Shown here piece after piece: positions 1 to 5,937 of a stretch of 6,948 bases of DNA. The DNA is taken from positions 1-6,948 of the forward strand of contig CAMZAI010000141.1 of assembly GCA_947304065.1 (NCBI GenBank). The letters run 5' to 3'. The first letter of the stretch is position 1. Every line of letters begins with the position of its first letter. Under the pieces are notes generated by a model. The model searched no databases. It saw nothing but the letters and a program-made list of their open reading frames with translations, and was not told where the DNA came from. The position numbers and the translations under genes were made by a program. Origin of the DNA: an uncultured Clostridia bacterium. Its GTDB lineage: Bacteria > Bacillota > Clostridia > Lachnospirales > Lachnospiraceae.

Positions 1-1267
1 CGTCATACTTGAAGGTATCATTCTCATATCCGTACTGGAATGTGAAGAGGTTCTCGGGCTGGATCAGCCACTCCATGTACATCTGGGCTGCCTTAACCTG
101 ATCTGCGGTTGCCTTGGCCGAGAAACCGATCATCATGCCGTATGCGTTGTTTACGCGGTAAGCTGCGGGAACTCCGCCTGCTCCGTCGGTGGTAGCGGTA
201 GATACGGGAGCGATCGCAAGCTTCGCATCGGGATTGGCTGCATAGAAGCTGTCAAGAACGCCGATGCTGGGTGAAATGTAGGTGCTGTAAGCGAATGCCT
301 TGCCTGCAACGAAATCAGCCTCTGCATCGCTTGAGCTCTTTGTGGTGAAGTCGGGATCGAAGTAACCTAAATTGTAAAGCTGGTTTCTTCTCTGAAGAAG
401 GACCTTCTGAGCTTCGGTTGTAAGAGCGGGAATGCTGTAGTCGCCCTGTGTAGCCCATGTAACCTCATCCTGGGGATAGGTTCTGTAAGCGTAGTTCTGG
501 TCAACGCCTGCGCCCTCGACCTTTGTTCCGCCTGCAGGATAAGCTGCAAGGCCCTTGTCCTTGATAGCCTTGTAAAGGTCAAGCCAGTCGGACCAGTTTA
601 CGGGATAGGTCTTGCCGACCGCATCAAGCCAGTCCTGACGGTAGAAGGTAACCCATGTGTAGTTTGTATCCGAGTAAGGTCTCTCAGCGAGAACGAAGTA
701 GGTCTTGCCGTTAAGAGAGGTGTACTGCAGATAGTTGTTGTCTACCATCATCTTGTAGTAGGTGGGAGCAACATTTGCAAAAGCCTCGAGATCGAGTTCC
801 TGAAGGAAGCCGTCGTTTGCCCAATATGCACACTTATCGAAGTCGTACTCCATAAGAACGGTGGGAAGATTGTTGGCCGTTGCAAGGTTGTTGTAATCGT
901 CAAGTACGGTTCCGCGGCCGATAGCCTGGAAGTTAACGGTGATGTTGTACTTGTCGCCGAATTCCTTCTGGATCCACTGTGTCCAGTAGTTGCTGGTCTC
1001 ATCTCCGTCCTCGCCTCTGTCGTAAACGGGGATGCTGATGGTTACGTTGCTGTCAAAAGGCTTCCAGCCCTTGATGCCTGCGTCTTCGCTAACAGTAACG
1101 GGAGCAACGTCATTGCCGCCGTTGTCTGTGGAAGTTGAGCTCTGTGCTCCGCTTCCGGAGTTGTCTGTCTTGCCGGTATCTTCTTTCTTACATCCGGCAA
1201 AGAGTGCTGCTGTCATGACTGCGATCAGAACGATCGAGAGCAGTCTGCCAAGAACAGTCTTTTTCAT
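1..1267 (-). CDS. Carbohydrate ABC transporter solute-binding lipoprotein, 3' end cut by window edge
   Basis: Reading the minus strand from the ATG at 1267 gives an open frame of 422 codons that runs off the window with no stop. Residues 1-26 are a lipoprotein signal peptide: MKK start, hydrophobic stretch at about 8-24, and F-A-G-C with the acylated Cys at 26. A Ser/Thr/Gly/Asn-rich linker follows (about 27-58). The rest resembles the large extracellular solute-binding proteins that partner LplB/YtcP permeases (YtcQ/LplA type), including an aromatic-rich core and the stretch MYMEWLIQPEN near 396-406. Family members are usually about 500-570 residues, so roughly 100-150 C-terminal residues probably lie outside. 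It should sit on the outer face of the membrane and deliver a sugar, probably an oligosaccharide, to the permeases. It is the last visible gene of the operon, 80 bp after the lplC-type stop. After residue 28 all 20 visible lysines use AAG, which suggests high expression. Substrate unknown. Confidence 0.93.
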   Translation of the reverse strand, partial: MKKTVLGRLLSIVLIAVMTAALFAGCKKEDTGKTDNSGSGAQSSTSTDNGGNDVAPVTVSEDAGIKGWKPFDSNVTISIPVYDRGEDGDETSNYWTQWIQKEFGDKYNITVNFQAIGRGTVLDDYNNLATANNLPTVLMEYDFDKCAYWANDGFLQELDLEAFANVAPTYYKMMVDNNYLQYTSLNGKTYFVLAERPYSDTNYTWVTFYRQDWLDAVGKTYPVNWSDWLDLYKAIKDKGLAAYPAGGTKVEGAGVDQNYAYRTYPQDEVTWATQGDYSIPALTTEAQKVLLQRRNQLYNLGYFDPDFTTKSSSDAEADFVAGKAFAYSTYISPSIGVLDSFYAANPDAKLAIAPVSTATTDGAGGVPAAYRVNNAYGMMIGFSAKATADQVKAAQMYMEWLIQPENLFTFQYGYENDTFKYD

Positions 1268-1272
1268 AATTT

Positions 1273-1281
1273 CTCCTCCTT
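1273..1281 (-). promoter_or_regulatory. Ribosome binding site of the solute-binding protein
   Basis: Read on the minus strand this is AAGGAGGAG, five bases before the ATG at 1267. It is a near-ideal Shine-Dalgarno sequence and fixes the start. The 80-bp gap upstream (1268-1347) holds only a weak 4-bp hairpin (ACCC/GGGT, 1314-1326) and no convincing promoter, so the gene is probably read from the operon promoter. Confidence 0.88.
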
Positions 1282-1347
1282 AAATAATACTTAACATAGT
1301 TTCATGTATAGCTACCCCCAAAGGGTCACTACCGAATCTTAAGCGGC

Positions 1348-2268
1348 TCAGCCTTTGACCGCGCCTACCATTGTTCCCTTTACGAAGTATTTCTGTACAA
1401 AGGGATAAATAACCAGGATCGGGATCGTAACGACCATGATCGACGCCGCCTGAAGTACCGCGGGCGAGCTCTTTGCAACGGTCGATTCTCCCACGAGGTC
1501 TATCGTGTCGGACGAGTTGAGCACCATCTGATAGAGCTTGTACTGCGCCATCTTCAGGCTTTCCTTCGTCGTAAAGTACATATTGTCGGAGTACGCATTC
1601 CAGCGGCCTACCGCGTAGAAAAGCGAAAGCGTAGCCAGGATCGGCTTCGAGAGCGGGAGCATGATCCTGAACAGTATCTGGAAATTCGTTGCTCCGTCAA
1701 GCGACGCCGACTCTTCAAGCTCATCGGGTATCGTGGTCAGGAAGAAGTTCTTCATGATCATCATGTTGTACGCCGAGTAAATGAGCGGAAGGATCAGTAC
1801 CCAGAAGTTGTCGATAAGCTTCAGCTTATAATACAGCAGGTAAGTGGGAAGCGTTCCCGCCGAGAAATACATCGGTACCATTAGCAGGAACGTGAGCACT
1901 GCCCTGCCCTTTAATCTCTTGCGCGACAGCGGATATGCCGCGCAGGTACATGCAAGCATTCCGAGCGCGGTAAAAAGCGCCGTGATCCAGAGCGAGAACC
2001 ACATGGAATGCAGCAGTTCTCCGTCCTGCACGATCTGCCTGTAAGCTCCCATAGAGAGCTCCTTGGGCCATAAGAATACAGAGTTTGAAGCGACCATCGC
2101 ATTGCTCGAGATTGACTTTACCGCCACGTGCCAGAAAGGCAGCACGCAGGTCAGGCAGAGCAGCCCGACTATCAGCATGATCACTATGTCGCTTATCCTG
2201 AATCGGACTATTGCCCTGGAGCCGTCCGAAGAGGTCTGTTCTTTTTCTATTGCGTTGATCTCAGACAT
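1348..2268 (-). CDS. lplC: Carbohydrate ABC transporter permease, LplC/YtcP (MalG-like) type
   Basis: This 306-residue integral membrane protein is the second permease of a CUT1-type sugar importer. About six hydrophobic segments are visible, near residues 29-49, 92-112, 124-144, 155-172, 208-226 and 272-292. The cytoplasmic EAA loop, which docks the ATPase, lies at about 183-209 (EESASLDGATNF, then the Leu-Pro of IMLPL) and has the conserved Gly and Pro of the family. The length matches the usual 290-300 residues. The C-terminal VQKYFVKGTMVGAVKG is the characteristic ending of the YtcP group. The start at 2268 is set by a Shine-Dalgarno sequence that overlaps the stop codon of the lplB-type gene, so the two are likely translated in a coupled way. 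The symbol marks the family only; many paralogues exist and the substrate cannot be inferred. Confidence 0.95.
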   Translation of the reverse strand: MSEINAIEKEQTSSDGSRAIVRFRISDIVIMLIVGLLCLTCVLPFWHVAVKSISSNAMVASNSVFLWPKELSMGAYRQIVQDGELLHSMWFSLWITALFTALGMLACTCAAYPLSRKRLKGRAVLTFLLMVPMYFSAGTLPTYLLYYKLKLIDNFWVLILPLIYSAYNMMIMKNFFLTTIPDELEESASLDGATNFQILFRIMLPLSKPILATLSLFYAVGRWNAYSDNMYFTTKESLKMAQYKLYQMVLNSSDTIDLVGESTVAKSSPAVLQAASIMVVTIPILVIYPFVQKYFVKGTMVGAVKG

Positions 2269-2273
2269 CTTAG

Positions 2274-2281
2274 ACCTCCTT
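2274..2281 (-). promoter_or_regulatory. Ribosome binding site of lplC-type gene, overlapping the lplB-type stop codon
   Basis: The minus strand reads AAGGAGGT, five bases before the ATG at 2268. Its first two bases are the last two of the TAA stop (2280-2282) of the upstream permease gene. A ribosome finishing the first permease would therefore stop on the initiation site of the second, an arrangement that helps keep partner subunits in equal amounts. Confidence 0.9.
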
Positions 2282-3221
2282 ACAGTAATCCGTTTTCACC
2301 GAGTGCCTTTGCGATCCTGTCCGATATCAGAACAAGGATCAGGCCGATGGTGGACTGGAACAGGTTTGCAGCGGTCGCGAGCGAGAAATGCTGCGACTTA
2401 AGACCGAACTGGTACACATAGACCGCCAGCTGATACTGGAAATCCCTTACCAGCGCATTGTCAAAAGCGGTAAGACGTTCAAGGTTCGATCCCATGATCC
2501 TGCCGAGGCTTAATATAAGAAGCGTAACGATCGTGCTCCTCATGCCGGGAAGGGTGATGTGCCACATTCTTTGCCAGCGGTTCGCGCCGTCGATCATCGC
2601 AGCTTCATAGAGTTCGCCGCTGATGCTTGAAATGGCTGCCAGGTAAAGGATCGTGCCCCATCCCATCGACTGCCACACCGCTACGAGCAGATATACCGCC
2701 GCCCAGTGCCATTTGTCGGTAAGGAAAGGGATGCCCTCATCGATCAGGCCCCACTTTTCGAGGAGAATGTTCACGAATCCGGACGATGTCCTGAACAGCG
2801 CGAACGCGACCGAACCGATGACCGCCCATGAAAGGAAATGGGGCAGATAGAGGATCGTCTGGGAAACCTTTTTGAAGTGCTTGAACCTGAGTTCATTCAG
2901 CATAAGCGCAAGAATGATCGGCATAGGGAAGCCGAGGATCAGATCGAGCACGTTGAATACCATTGAATTCTTGAGGGCCGAGAGGAACTGGCTGCTCGAG
3001 AAAAGAGTCTTGAAGTTGGAAAGGCCTACCCACTTGCTGCCGTCAAAACCCTTCATGACCTTATAATCATAGAAGATCATGCGAAGTCCGGGATAAGCCG
3101 CATAATTAAAGAGAAAGACGAGCGCCAGCGGGAATATCAGCAGCAGATAAAGCTGCCAGTCTCTCCTGACAGTCTTCTTCCACGGCGAGATCTTCCGCGG
3201 TGCATTTGCCTCTTTTGTCAT
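2280..3221 (-). CDS. lplB: Carbohydrate ABC transporter permease, LplB type
   Basis: This 313-residue membrane protein is the first permease of the importer and pairs with the LplC-type subunit. A basic N-terminus (about 1-22) leads into the first membrane segment (about 24-43), with further hydrophobic stretches near 86-108, 122-144, 173-196 and 285-300. The EAA loop is at about 205-227 (YEAAMIDGANRWQRMW, then LPGM). The segment around residues 107-138 (MLNEL, then ILYLPHFLSWAVIG) is typical of LplB-type permeases. The start is placed at the ATG at 3221: a longer frame begins at a TTG at 3239, but the AGGAGG Shine-Dalgarno sequence lies inside that extension, six bases before the ATG. It is the first gene of the operon, behind the candidate promoter at 3264-3293. 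No ATPase gene is beside it in the window. Confidence 0.95.
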   Translation of the reverse strand: MTKEANAPRKISPWKKTVRRDWQLYLLLIFPLALVFLFNYAAYPGLRMIFYDYKVMKGFDGSKWVGLSNFKTLFSSSQFLSALKNSMVFNVLDLILGFPMPIILALMLNELRFKHFKKVSQTILYLPHFLSWAVIGSVAFALFRTSSGFVNILLEKWGLIDEGIPFLTDKWHWAAVYLLVAVWQSMGWGTILYLAAISSISGELYEAAMIDGANRWQRMWHITLPGMRSTIVTLLILSLGRIMGSNLERLTAFDNALVRDFQYQLAVYVYQFGLKSQHFSLATAANLFQSTIGLILVLISDRIAKALGENGLL

Positions 3222-3227
3222 CTCGCT

Positions 3228-3233
3228 CCTCCT
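3228..3233 (-). promoter_or_regulatory. Ribosome binding site that sets the lplB-type start
   Basis: The minus strand reads AGGAGG inside a longer GAGGAGGAG purine run, six bases before the ATG at 3221. It argues against the upstream in-frame TTG at 3239, which precedes it. Just upstream of the TTG is an A7T6 tract (plus strand 3238-3250) that leaves the leader AT-rich and probably unstructured apart from A/U pairing. Confidence 0.85.
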
Positions 3234-3263
3234 CTTCAAAAAAATTTTTTCGCCATTGCTTTT

Positions 3264-3293
3264 ATTATAATATGCATGATAATTTTCTGTCTT
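3264..3293 (-). promoter_or_regulatory. Candidate sigma-A promoter of the ABC transporter operon
   Basis: On the minus strand a perfect -10 box TATAAT (3264-3269) lies 18 bases downstream of AAGACA (3288-3293), which matches TTGACA at four of six positions. Transcription would begin near 3257, giving a leader of about 36 bases. A weak -35 box is common in activator-dependent promoters and would fit control by the divergent AraC-family protein. That last step is inference. Confidence 0.6.
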
Positions 3294-3357
3294 GTCACTT
3301 CGGGAGATTTCTTTGCATTTTCAACCATAAATAAGCGCTGTTTTTCTGACTGTTTAA

Positions 3358-3380
3358 GTAAAAACTTTACCTTTAAAGTT
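3358..3380. repeat. Overlapping dyads near the middle of the divergent region
   Basis: AACTTTA (3363-3369) and TAAAGTT (3374-3380) form a perfect 7-bp inverted repeat around CCTT. A second dyad, GTAAA (3358-3362) with TTTAC (3366-3370), overlaps its left arm. They lie roughly 65-100 bp upstream of the operon's -35 box and away from any start codon. They may be an operator, but such AT-rich dyads also arise by chance. Confidence 0.4.
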
Positions 3381-3471
3381 GGTTTTTGTGCATTATGTCG
3401 GTTTCAAGTCCTTATTAATCGTTTTCGAGACGCGCTTTCTTGTTGTATTTTCACATCTTTATTTCACTTGC

Positions 3472-3500
3472 TTGCTTTTTCTGAAAATTCGCACTATAAT
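3472..3500 (+). promoter_or_regulatory. Candidate upstream promoter of the AraC-family gene
   Basis: TATAAT (3495-3500) is a perfect -10 box, 17 bases after TTGCTT (3472-3477), which keeps only the TTG of the -35 consensus. Transcription would begin near 3507. The -10 box lies at the centre of an inverted repeat (3485-3513). Confidence 0.45.
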
Positions 3501-3513
3501 TTAGGTCGAATTT
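3485..3513. repeat. Inverted repeat centred on the -10 box of the regulator promoter
   Basis: AAATTCG (3485-3491) and CGAATTT (3507-3513) are perfect reverse complements separated by 15 bases. The spacer contains the TATAAT at 3495-3500, and the right arm runs into the -35 box of the second candidate promoter. The position suits an operator for repression or autoregulation. A 7-bp match in AT-rich DNA could be accidental. Confidence 0.4.
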
Positions 3514-3539
3514 ACACATTGCATTTTTTGACATAAAAT
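3511..3539 (+). promoter_or_regulatory. Candidate downstream promoter of the AraC-family gene
   Basis: TTTACA (3511-3516) and TAAAAT (3534-3539) each match the sigma-A consensus at five of six positions and are 17 bases apart. Transcription would begin near 3546, giving a leader of about 29 bases. By combined match it is at least as good as the upstream candidate. Confidence 0.5.
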
Positions 3540-3561
3540 TGCGGAATGAAATTGCATCCGA

Positions 3562-3568
3562 AGAGGAG
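3562..3568 (+). promoter_or_regulatory. Ribosome binding site that sets the regulator start
   Basis: AGAGGAG lies six bases before the ATG at 3575. A longer frame begins at the TTG at 3539 but would contain this site within its coding sequence, and its extra 12 residues look like translated leader. Confidence 0.82.
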
Positions 3569-3574
3569 ATCATT

Positions 3575-4522
3575 ATGGCGAGGCAGAAAAACACGGTCAT
3601 TGAATACAGGGATTACAATCTACCCACCTACTTCCCGATCCTGCTGCTCACAGGCGAGGTCTGGAGGATCTCGGACATCCCCTCCAACAGGCTGCATTTC
3701 CACAATTGCTTCGAGATAGGCCTGTGTGAGAGCGACGGCGGCTTCATGAAGTTCGGCGAGGCGATGCGCGCGTTCAACGCGGGCGACATCACGCTTGTCG
3801 GAAGCAATGTCGTGCACACAACCTACTCTTCTCCCGGCACCGCAAGCAAATGGACTTATATATTTGTAGATCTCGAGGAACTTTTAGCGCCCTATTTTCC
3901 GCTCAACCTTTTCCTCGATCCGGTTACGCTGAACTCGATCGCACGCAGCTATTACACGATACTCCCGGGCTACGAGCATCCAGAGCTTCGCATGCTGCTG
4001 AACGAAGTCGTAAAGGAAATGCAGGAGAAAAAAGAAAACTACCAGTATTCGGTCCGCGGACTGTTCTTAAGCTTCCTCGTGCATCTCACCGAGGTTTACA
4101 AAAGTACCGAAGAGCCTGACGTAAAGGAGCCTTCGCCCGTTCGCGACAAGCAGCTCGTCATCGCTCCCGCTCTCGATTACATTCACACAAACTATATGCA
4201 GGATTTCACGATCGACGACCTCGCGCACGCCTGCGAAATGAGTCCCACTCATTTCAGGCGCATGTTCCAGAGCATCATGGGCACAAACCCGCTCGATTAC
4301 CTGAACAATTACCGCATAACGAAGGCCTCTATGCTGCTGCGTTCCACCGAGATACCCGTCCTCGAGATATCCGAGGAGGTCGGCTTCAGGAGCGTTTCAA
4401 GCTTCAACAGGCATTTCGCCGATATCACGGGCACCAGCCCGCTCAAATGGCGCAAGCAGATGTCATTTATCGAGAACAAATCCGTGCTCAAGTACACGGG
4501 CTGGATGGTTCCCGAAAAATAA
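3575..4522 (+). CDS. AraC-family transcriptional regulator with N-terminal cupin domain
   Basis: This 315-residue cytoplasmic DNA-binding protein has the two-part AraC/XylS layout. Residues about 20-110 look like the sugar-sensing cupin domain, with HFHNCFEI at 41-48 and the turn GDITLVG at 70-76. A helical linker follows (about 136-190). The C-terminal domain (about 194-294) holds two helix-turn-helix units: the first at 211-231 (FTIDDLAHACEMSPTHFRRMF), the second at about 261-294, with the family signature EEVGFRSVSSFNRHF leading to GTSPLKWRK. It is transcribed away from the importer operon across a shared 353-bp control region, which makes it the likely regulator of that operon, probably in response to the imported sugar or a breakdown product. 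Whether it activates or represses, and its ligand, cannot be told from the sequence. About 20 residues follow the DNA-binding domain. Confidence 0.95.
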   Translation: MARQKNTVIEYRDYNLPTYFPILLLTGEVWRISDIPSNRLHFHNCFEIGLCESDGGFMKFGEAMRAFNAGDITLVGSNVVHTTYSSPGTASKWTYIFVDLEELLAPYFPLNLFLDPVTLNSIARSYYTILPGYEHPELRMLLNEVVKEMQEKKENYQYSVRGLFLSFLVHLTEVYKSTEEPDVKEPSPVRDKQLVIAPALDYIHTNYMQDFTIDDLAHACEMSPTHFRRMFQSIMGTNPLDYLNNYRITKASMLLRSTEIPVLEISEEVGFRSVSSFNRHFADITGTSPLKWRKQMSFIENKSVLKYTGWMVPEK

Positions 4523-4546
4523 AGCACCGGGCTTTAAGCTTCTTTT
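4520..4546 (+). terminator. Weak candidate terminator after the AraC-family gene
   Basis: TAAAGC (4520-4525) pairs with GCTTTA (4531-4536) around a five-base loop, starting within the stop codon, and a loose T-rich stretch TTCTTTTC follows a few bases later. The stem is short and the T run is broken and displaced, so read-through into the Mur ligase gene is plausible. Confidence 0.3.
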
Positions 4547-4577
4547 CAAATCACGGCAAATGTGGTAATTTATTACT

Positions 4578-4627
4578 GCATCCATAGCGCGTCGTCAGAG
4601 CTTCCGCGCTAAATCCAAACCGGATGC
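4578..4627 (+). promoter_or_regulatory. Nested stem structure in the leader of the Mur ligase gene
   Basis: Two perfect inverted repeats are nested. The outer is GCATCC (4578-4583) with GGATGC (4622-4627); the inner is TAGCGCG (4585-4591) with CGCGCTA (4605-4611) around a 13-base loop. One base separates the arms on the left and ten on the right. The structure ends seven bases before the Shine-Dalgarno sequence at 4634. No T run follows, so it is not a standard terminator. It resembles no riboswitch class I recognise. It may affect translation or RNA stability, or bind a protein as DNA. Confidence 0.5.
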
Positions 4628-4633
4628 CTTAAC

Positions 4634-4638
4634 AAAGG
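4634..4638 (+). promoter_or_regulatory. Ribosome binding site of the Mur ligase gene
   Basis: AAAGG lies six bases before the ATG at 4645. It is weaker than the AGGAGG-type sites of the importer and regulator genes. No clear promoter is visible in the 122-bp gap before the gene. Confidence 0.55.
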
Positions 4639-4644
4639 TTTATC

Positions 4645-5928
4645 ATGAATTTATATATTTCCGGAATATCGGGCACCGGCATGGGCCCGCTCGCACTTAT
4701 GGCAAAGGCCGCGGGACATACGGTCTTCGGCTCCGACCGCGCAAAGGGAGCCATCGCTCCCGAGCTTGAAGCCGCCGGCATAGAGTATTTTACAGGCGAT
4801 CAGGACGGCACATATTTGCAGGAAAAGATCGACAAAACCGGCATTGACTGGTTTATCTATACTTCCGCGCTCCCCGCGGACCATCCCGAGCTTCTGCTCG
4901 CAAGATCAAAAGGCATCCGTGCCACCAAACGTGACGCGCTGATTGCGGAGCTGGTCGGCAATCTCGGTCTCAAAATGGTCGCGATCGCAGGAACCCACGG
5001 TAAGACCACGACCACCTCGATGCTGGTCTGGGCAGTCCGGAAGCTCACAGATAAAGAAGGCGCTCCCCTGCTGCCCTCATCATATCTTGTCGGCACTACG
5101 CTCGGCTTCGCTCCTTCCGGTTCCTACAAAAAAAATGACCGCTTCTTCATTTACGAAGCGGACGAATACGATCGCAATTTCCTTCACTTTTATCCCTGGC
5201 TCGCGCTGATCACCTTTGTATCCTACGATCACCCGGACATCTATCCGACCGTGGAGGATTACGAAGAAGCGTTCAGGCAGTTCGAGTCGCAGAGTGAGAA
5301 TCTGATATTCGGCAGCACAGAGGCCGATCCCCGCATCACGCTCTCGGGCGCCGCGCGCAGGGAAGATGCGACGACCGCTTTCGCGGCGATAAAGAAGATG
5401 CTCGGAGCATGCAAAGAAAGCTTCCCCGAAAACACCGAATATGATGTTCCCGACGAGAGGATCATCGAAATACTCAACGCCTTCCCCGGCGTGGGCAGAC
5501 GCTTTGAGCGCATATACGACGGAGTATATTCCGATTACGCACACCATCCCGAGGAAGTCGCGACCACTGTCGCGATGGCCCGTGAGGAAGCCGTAAAGAC
5601 AGGCAAAAAAGGCGTGATCGCGATCTACCAGCCTCACCAGAATACCCGCCAGCACGAGGTCCGCCACCTGTATCCCGACGCCTTTAACGGTGTGGACAGG
5701 CTCTACTGGCTCCCGACCTATCTGACACGCGAGAACGAGTCGCTCAAAGTTCTGACGCCCGAAGATTTCATACAGGAGCTCAGCGTTAAGGACCGCGCTT
5801 TCGCCTCGGAAGCAAATGAAGCTCTCGCGGAAGAGATCAAAAAGCTGCAGAGTGACGGCTATATGATATTGCTGATGACAGCCGGCCCCGCGGATATATG
5901 GTTAAGGAAAGTCTTCCCCAATAATTAA
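4645..5928 (+). CDS. Mur ligase family protein, MurC/Mpl type (UDP-MurNAc amino-acid or peptide ligase)
   Basis: This 427-residue protein resembles cytoplasmic ATP-dependent ligases that join L-alanine (MurC) or a recycled tripeptide (Mpl) to UDP-MurNAc. The N-terminal nucleotide-sugar domain begins with GISGTGMGPLA (7-17) and GSD (29-31). The ATP loop GTHGKTTTT is at 116-124, the Mg-binding stretch EADEYD at 171-176 and DH at 195-196. The C-terminal domain opens with GVGRRFE (282-288), then YAHHPEE (298-304), QPHQNTR (329-335) and TAGPADIW (412-419). The N-terminal GTxMGxLA pattern recalls Mpl, whereas GVGRRF and QPHxxTR are MurC-like. It is shorter than usual (about 450-490): the part between EADPR (226-230) and GAARREDA (235-242) seems to lack about 45-50 residues, and the expected G-x-H-N-x-x-N reads G-A-A-R-R-E-D. 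The frame is intact, so it may be a divergent subfamily. Which reaction it performs is uncertain. Confidence 0.85.
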   Translation: MNLYISGISGTGMGPLALMAKAAGHTVFGSDRAKGAIAPELEAAGIEYFTGDQDGTYLQEKIDKTGIDWFIYTSALPADHPELLLARSKGIRATKRDALIAELVGNLGLKMVAIAGTHGKTTTTSMLVWAVRKLTDKEGAPLLPSSYLVGTTLGFAPSGSYKKNDRFFIYEADEYDRNFLHFYPWLALITFVSYDHPDIYPTVEDYEEAFRQFESQSENLIFGSTEADPRITLSGAARREDATTAFAAIKKMLGACKESFPENTEYDVPDERIIEILNAFPGVGRRFERIYDGVYSDYAHHPEEVATTVAMAREEAVKTGKKGVIAIYQPHQNTRQHEVRHLYPDAFNGVDRLYWLPTYLTRENESLKVLTPEDFIQELSVKDRAFASEANEALAEEIKKLQSDGYMILLMTAGPADIWLRKVFPNN

Positions 5929-5937
5929 CAAAAATAT

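Larger units (their letters stand above)
3222..3574. other. Divergent intergenic control region between the transporter operon and the AraC-family regulator
   Basis: This 353-bp stretch is much richer in A+T than the flanking genes and I see no convincing gene in it; the short frames there lack family resemblance and good ribosome binding sites. It contains a candidate minus-strand operon promoter, two candidate plus-strand regulator promoters, overlapping dyads at 3358-3380, an inverted repeat at 3485-3513, and three copies of TTG(C/T)ATTTT at 3313, 3443 and 3519. The layout is that of a shared regulatory region where the AraC protein could act in both directions. Confidence 0.8.

Noticed and set aside
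367..1002. Two short minus-strand open frames (367-582 and 748-1002) within the binding-protein gene
   Set aside because: Both are out of frame with the lipoprotein, whose continuous frame from 1267 to the window edge explains the region.
1032..1283. Plus-strand open frame over the start of the binding-protein gene
   Set aside because: It overlaps the signal peptide and linker of the lipoprotein on the other strand and shows no protein features of its own; a shadow frame.
1291..1305. Four-codon minus-strand leader ORF (M-K-L-C-stop) before the binding-protein gene
   Set aside because: Only a poor G-rich sequence precedes it, there is no codon pattern suggesting attenuation, and an ORF this short is expected by chance.
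3238..3250. A7T6 tract before the lplB-type gene as a terminator or phase-variable repeat
   Set aside because: There is no GC stem as in an intrinsic terminator, and the tract lies in the untranslated leader where slippage would not shift a reading frame; it is probably just an AT-rich leader.
3427..3440. Catabolite repression (cre)-like sequence, minus strand AGAAAGCGCGTCTC; a second partial one around 3326-3339
   Set aside because: The first matches only about 10 of 14 cre consensus positions and lacks the leading T and the closing C-A/T; the second lacks the TG. CcpA control is plausible for a sugar operon but these sites do not show it.
3528..3533. Perfect TTGACA -35 box upstream of the regulator
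   Set aside because: No -10-like sequence lies 16-18 bases downstream (the region reads around ATTGCA); better paired hexamers overlap it at 3511-3539.
5080..5667. 195-codon open frame antisense to the Mur ligase gene
   Set aside because: It lies wholly opposite a gene with clear family motifs, has no recognisable domain and no good ribosome binding site; GC-biased codons on the sense strand readily leave such open antisense frames.
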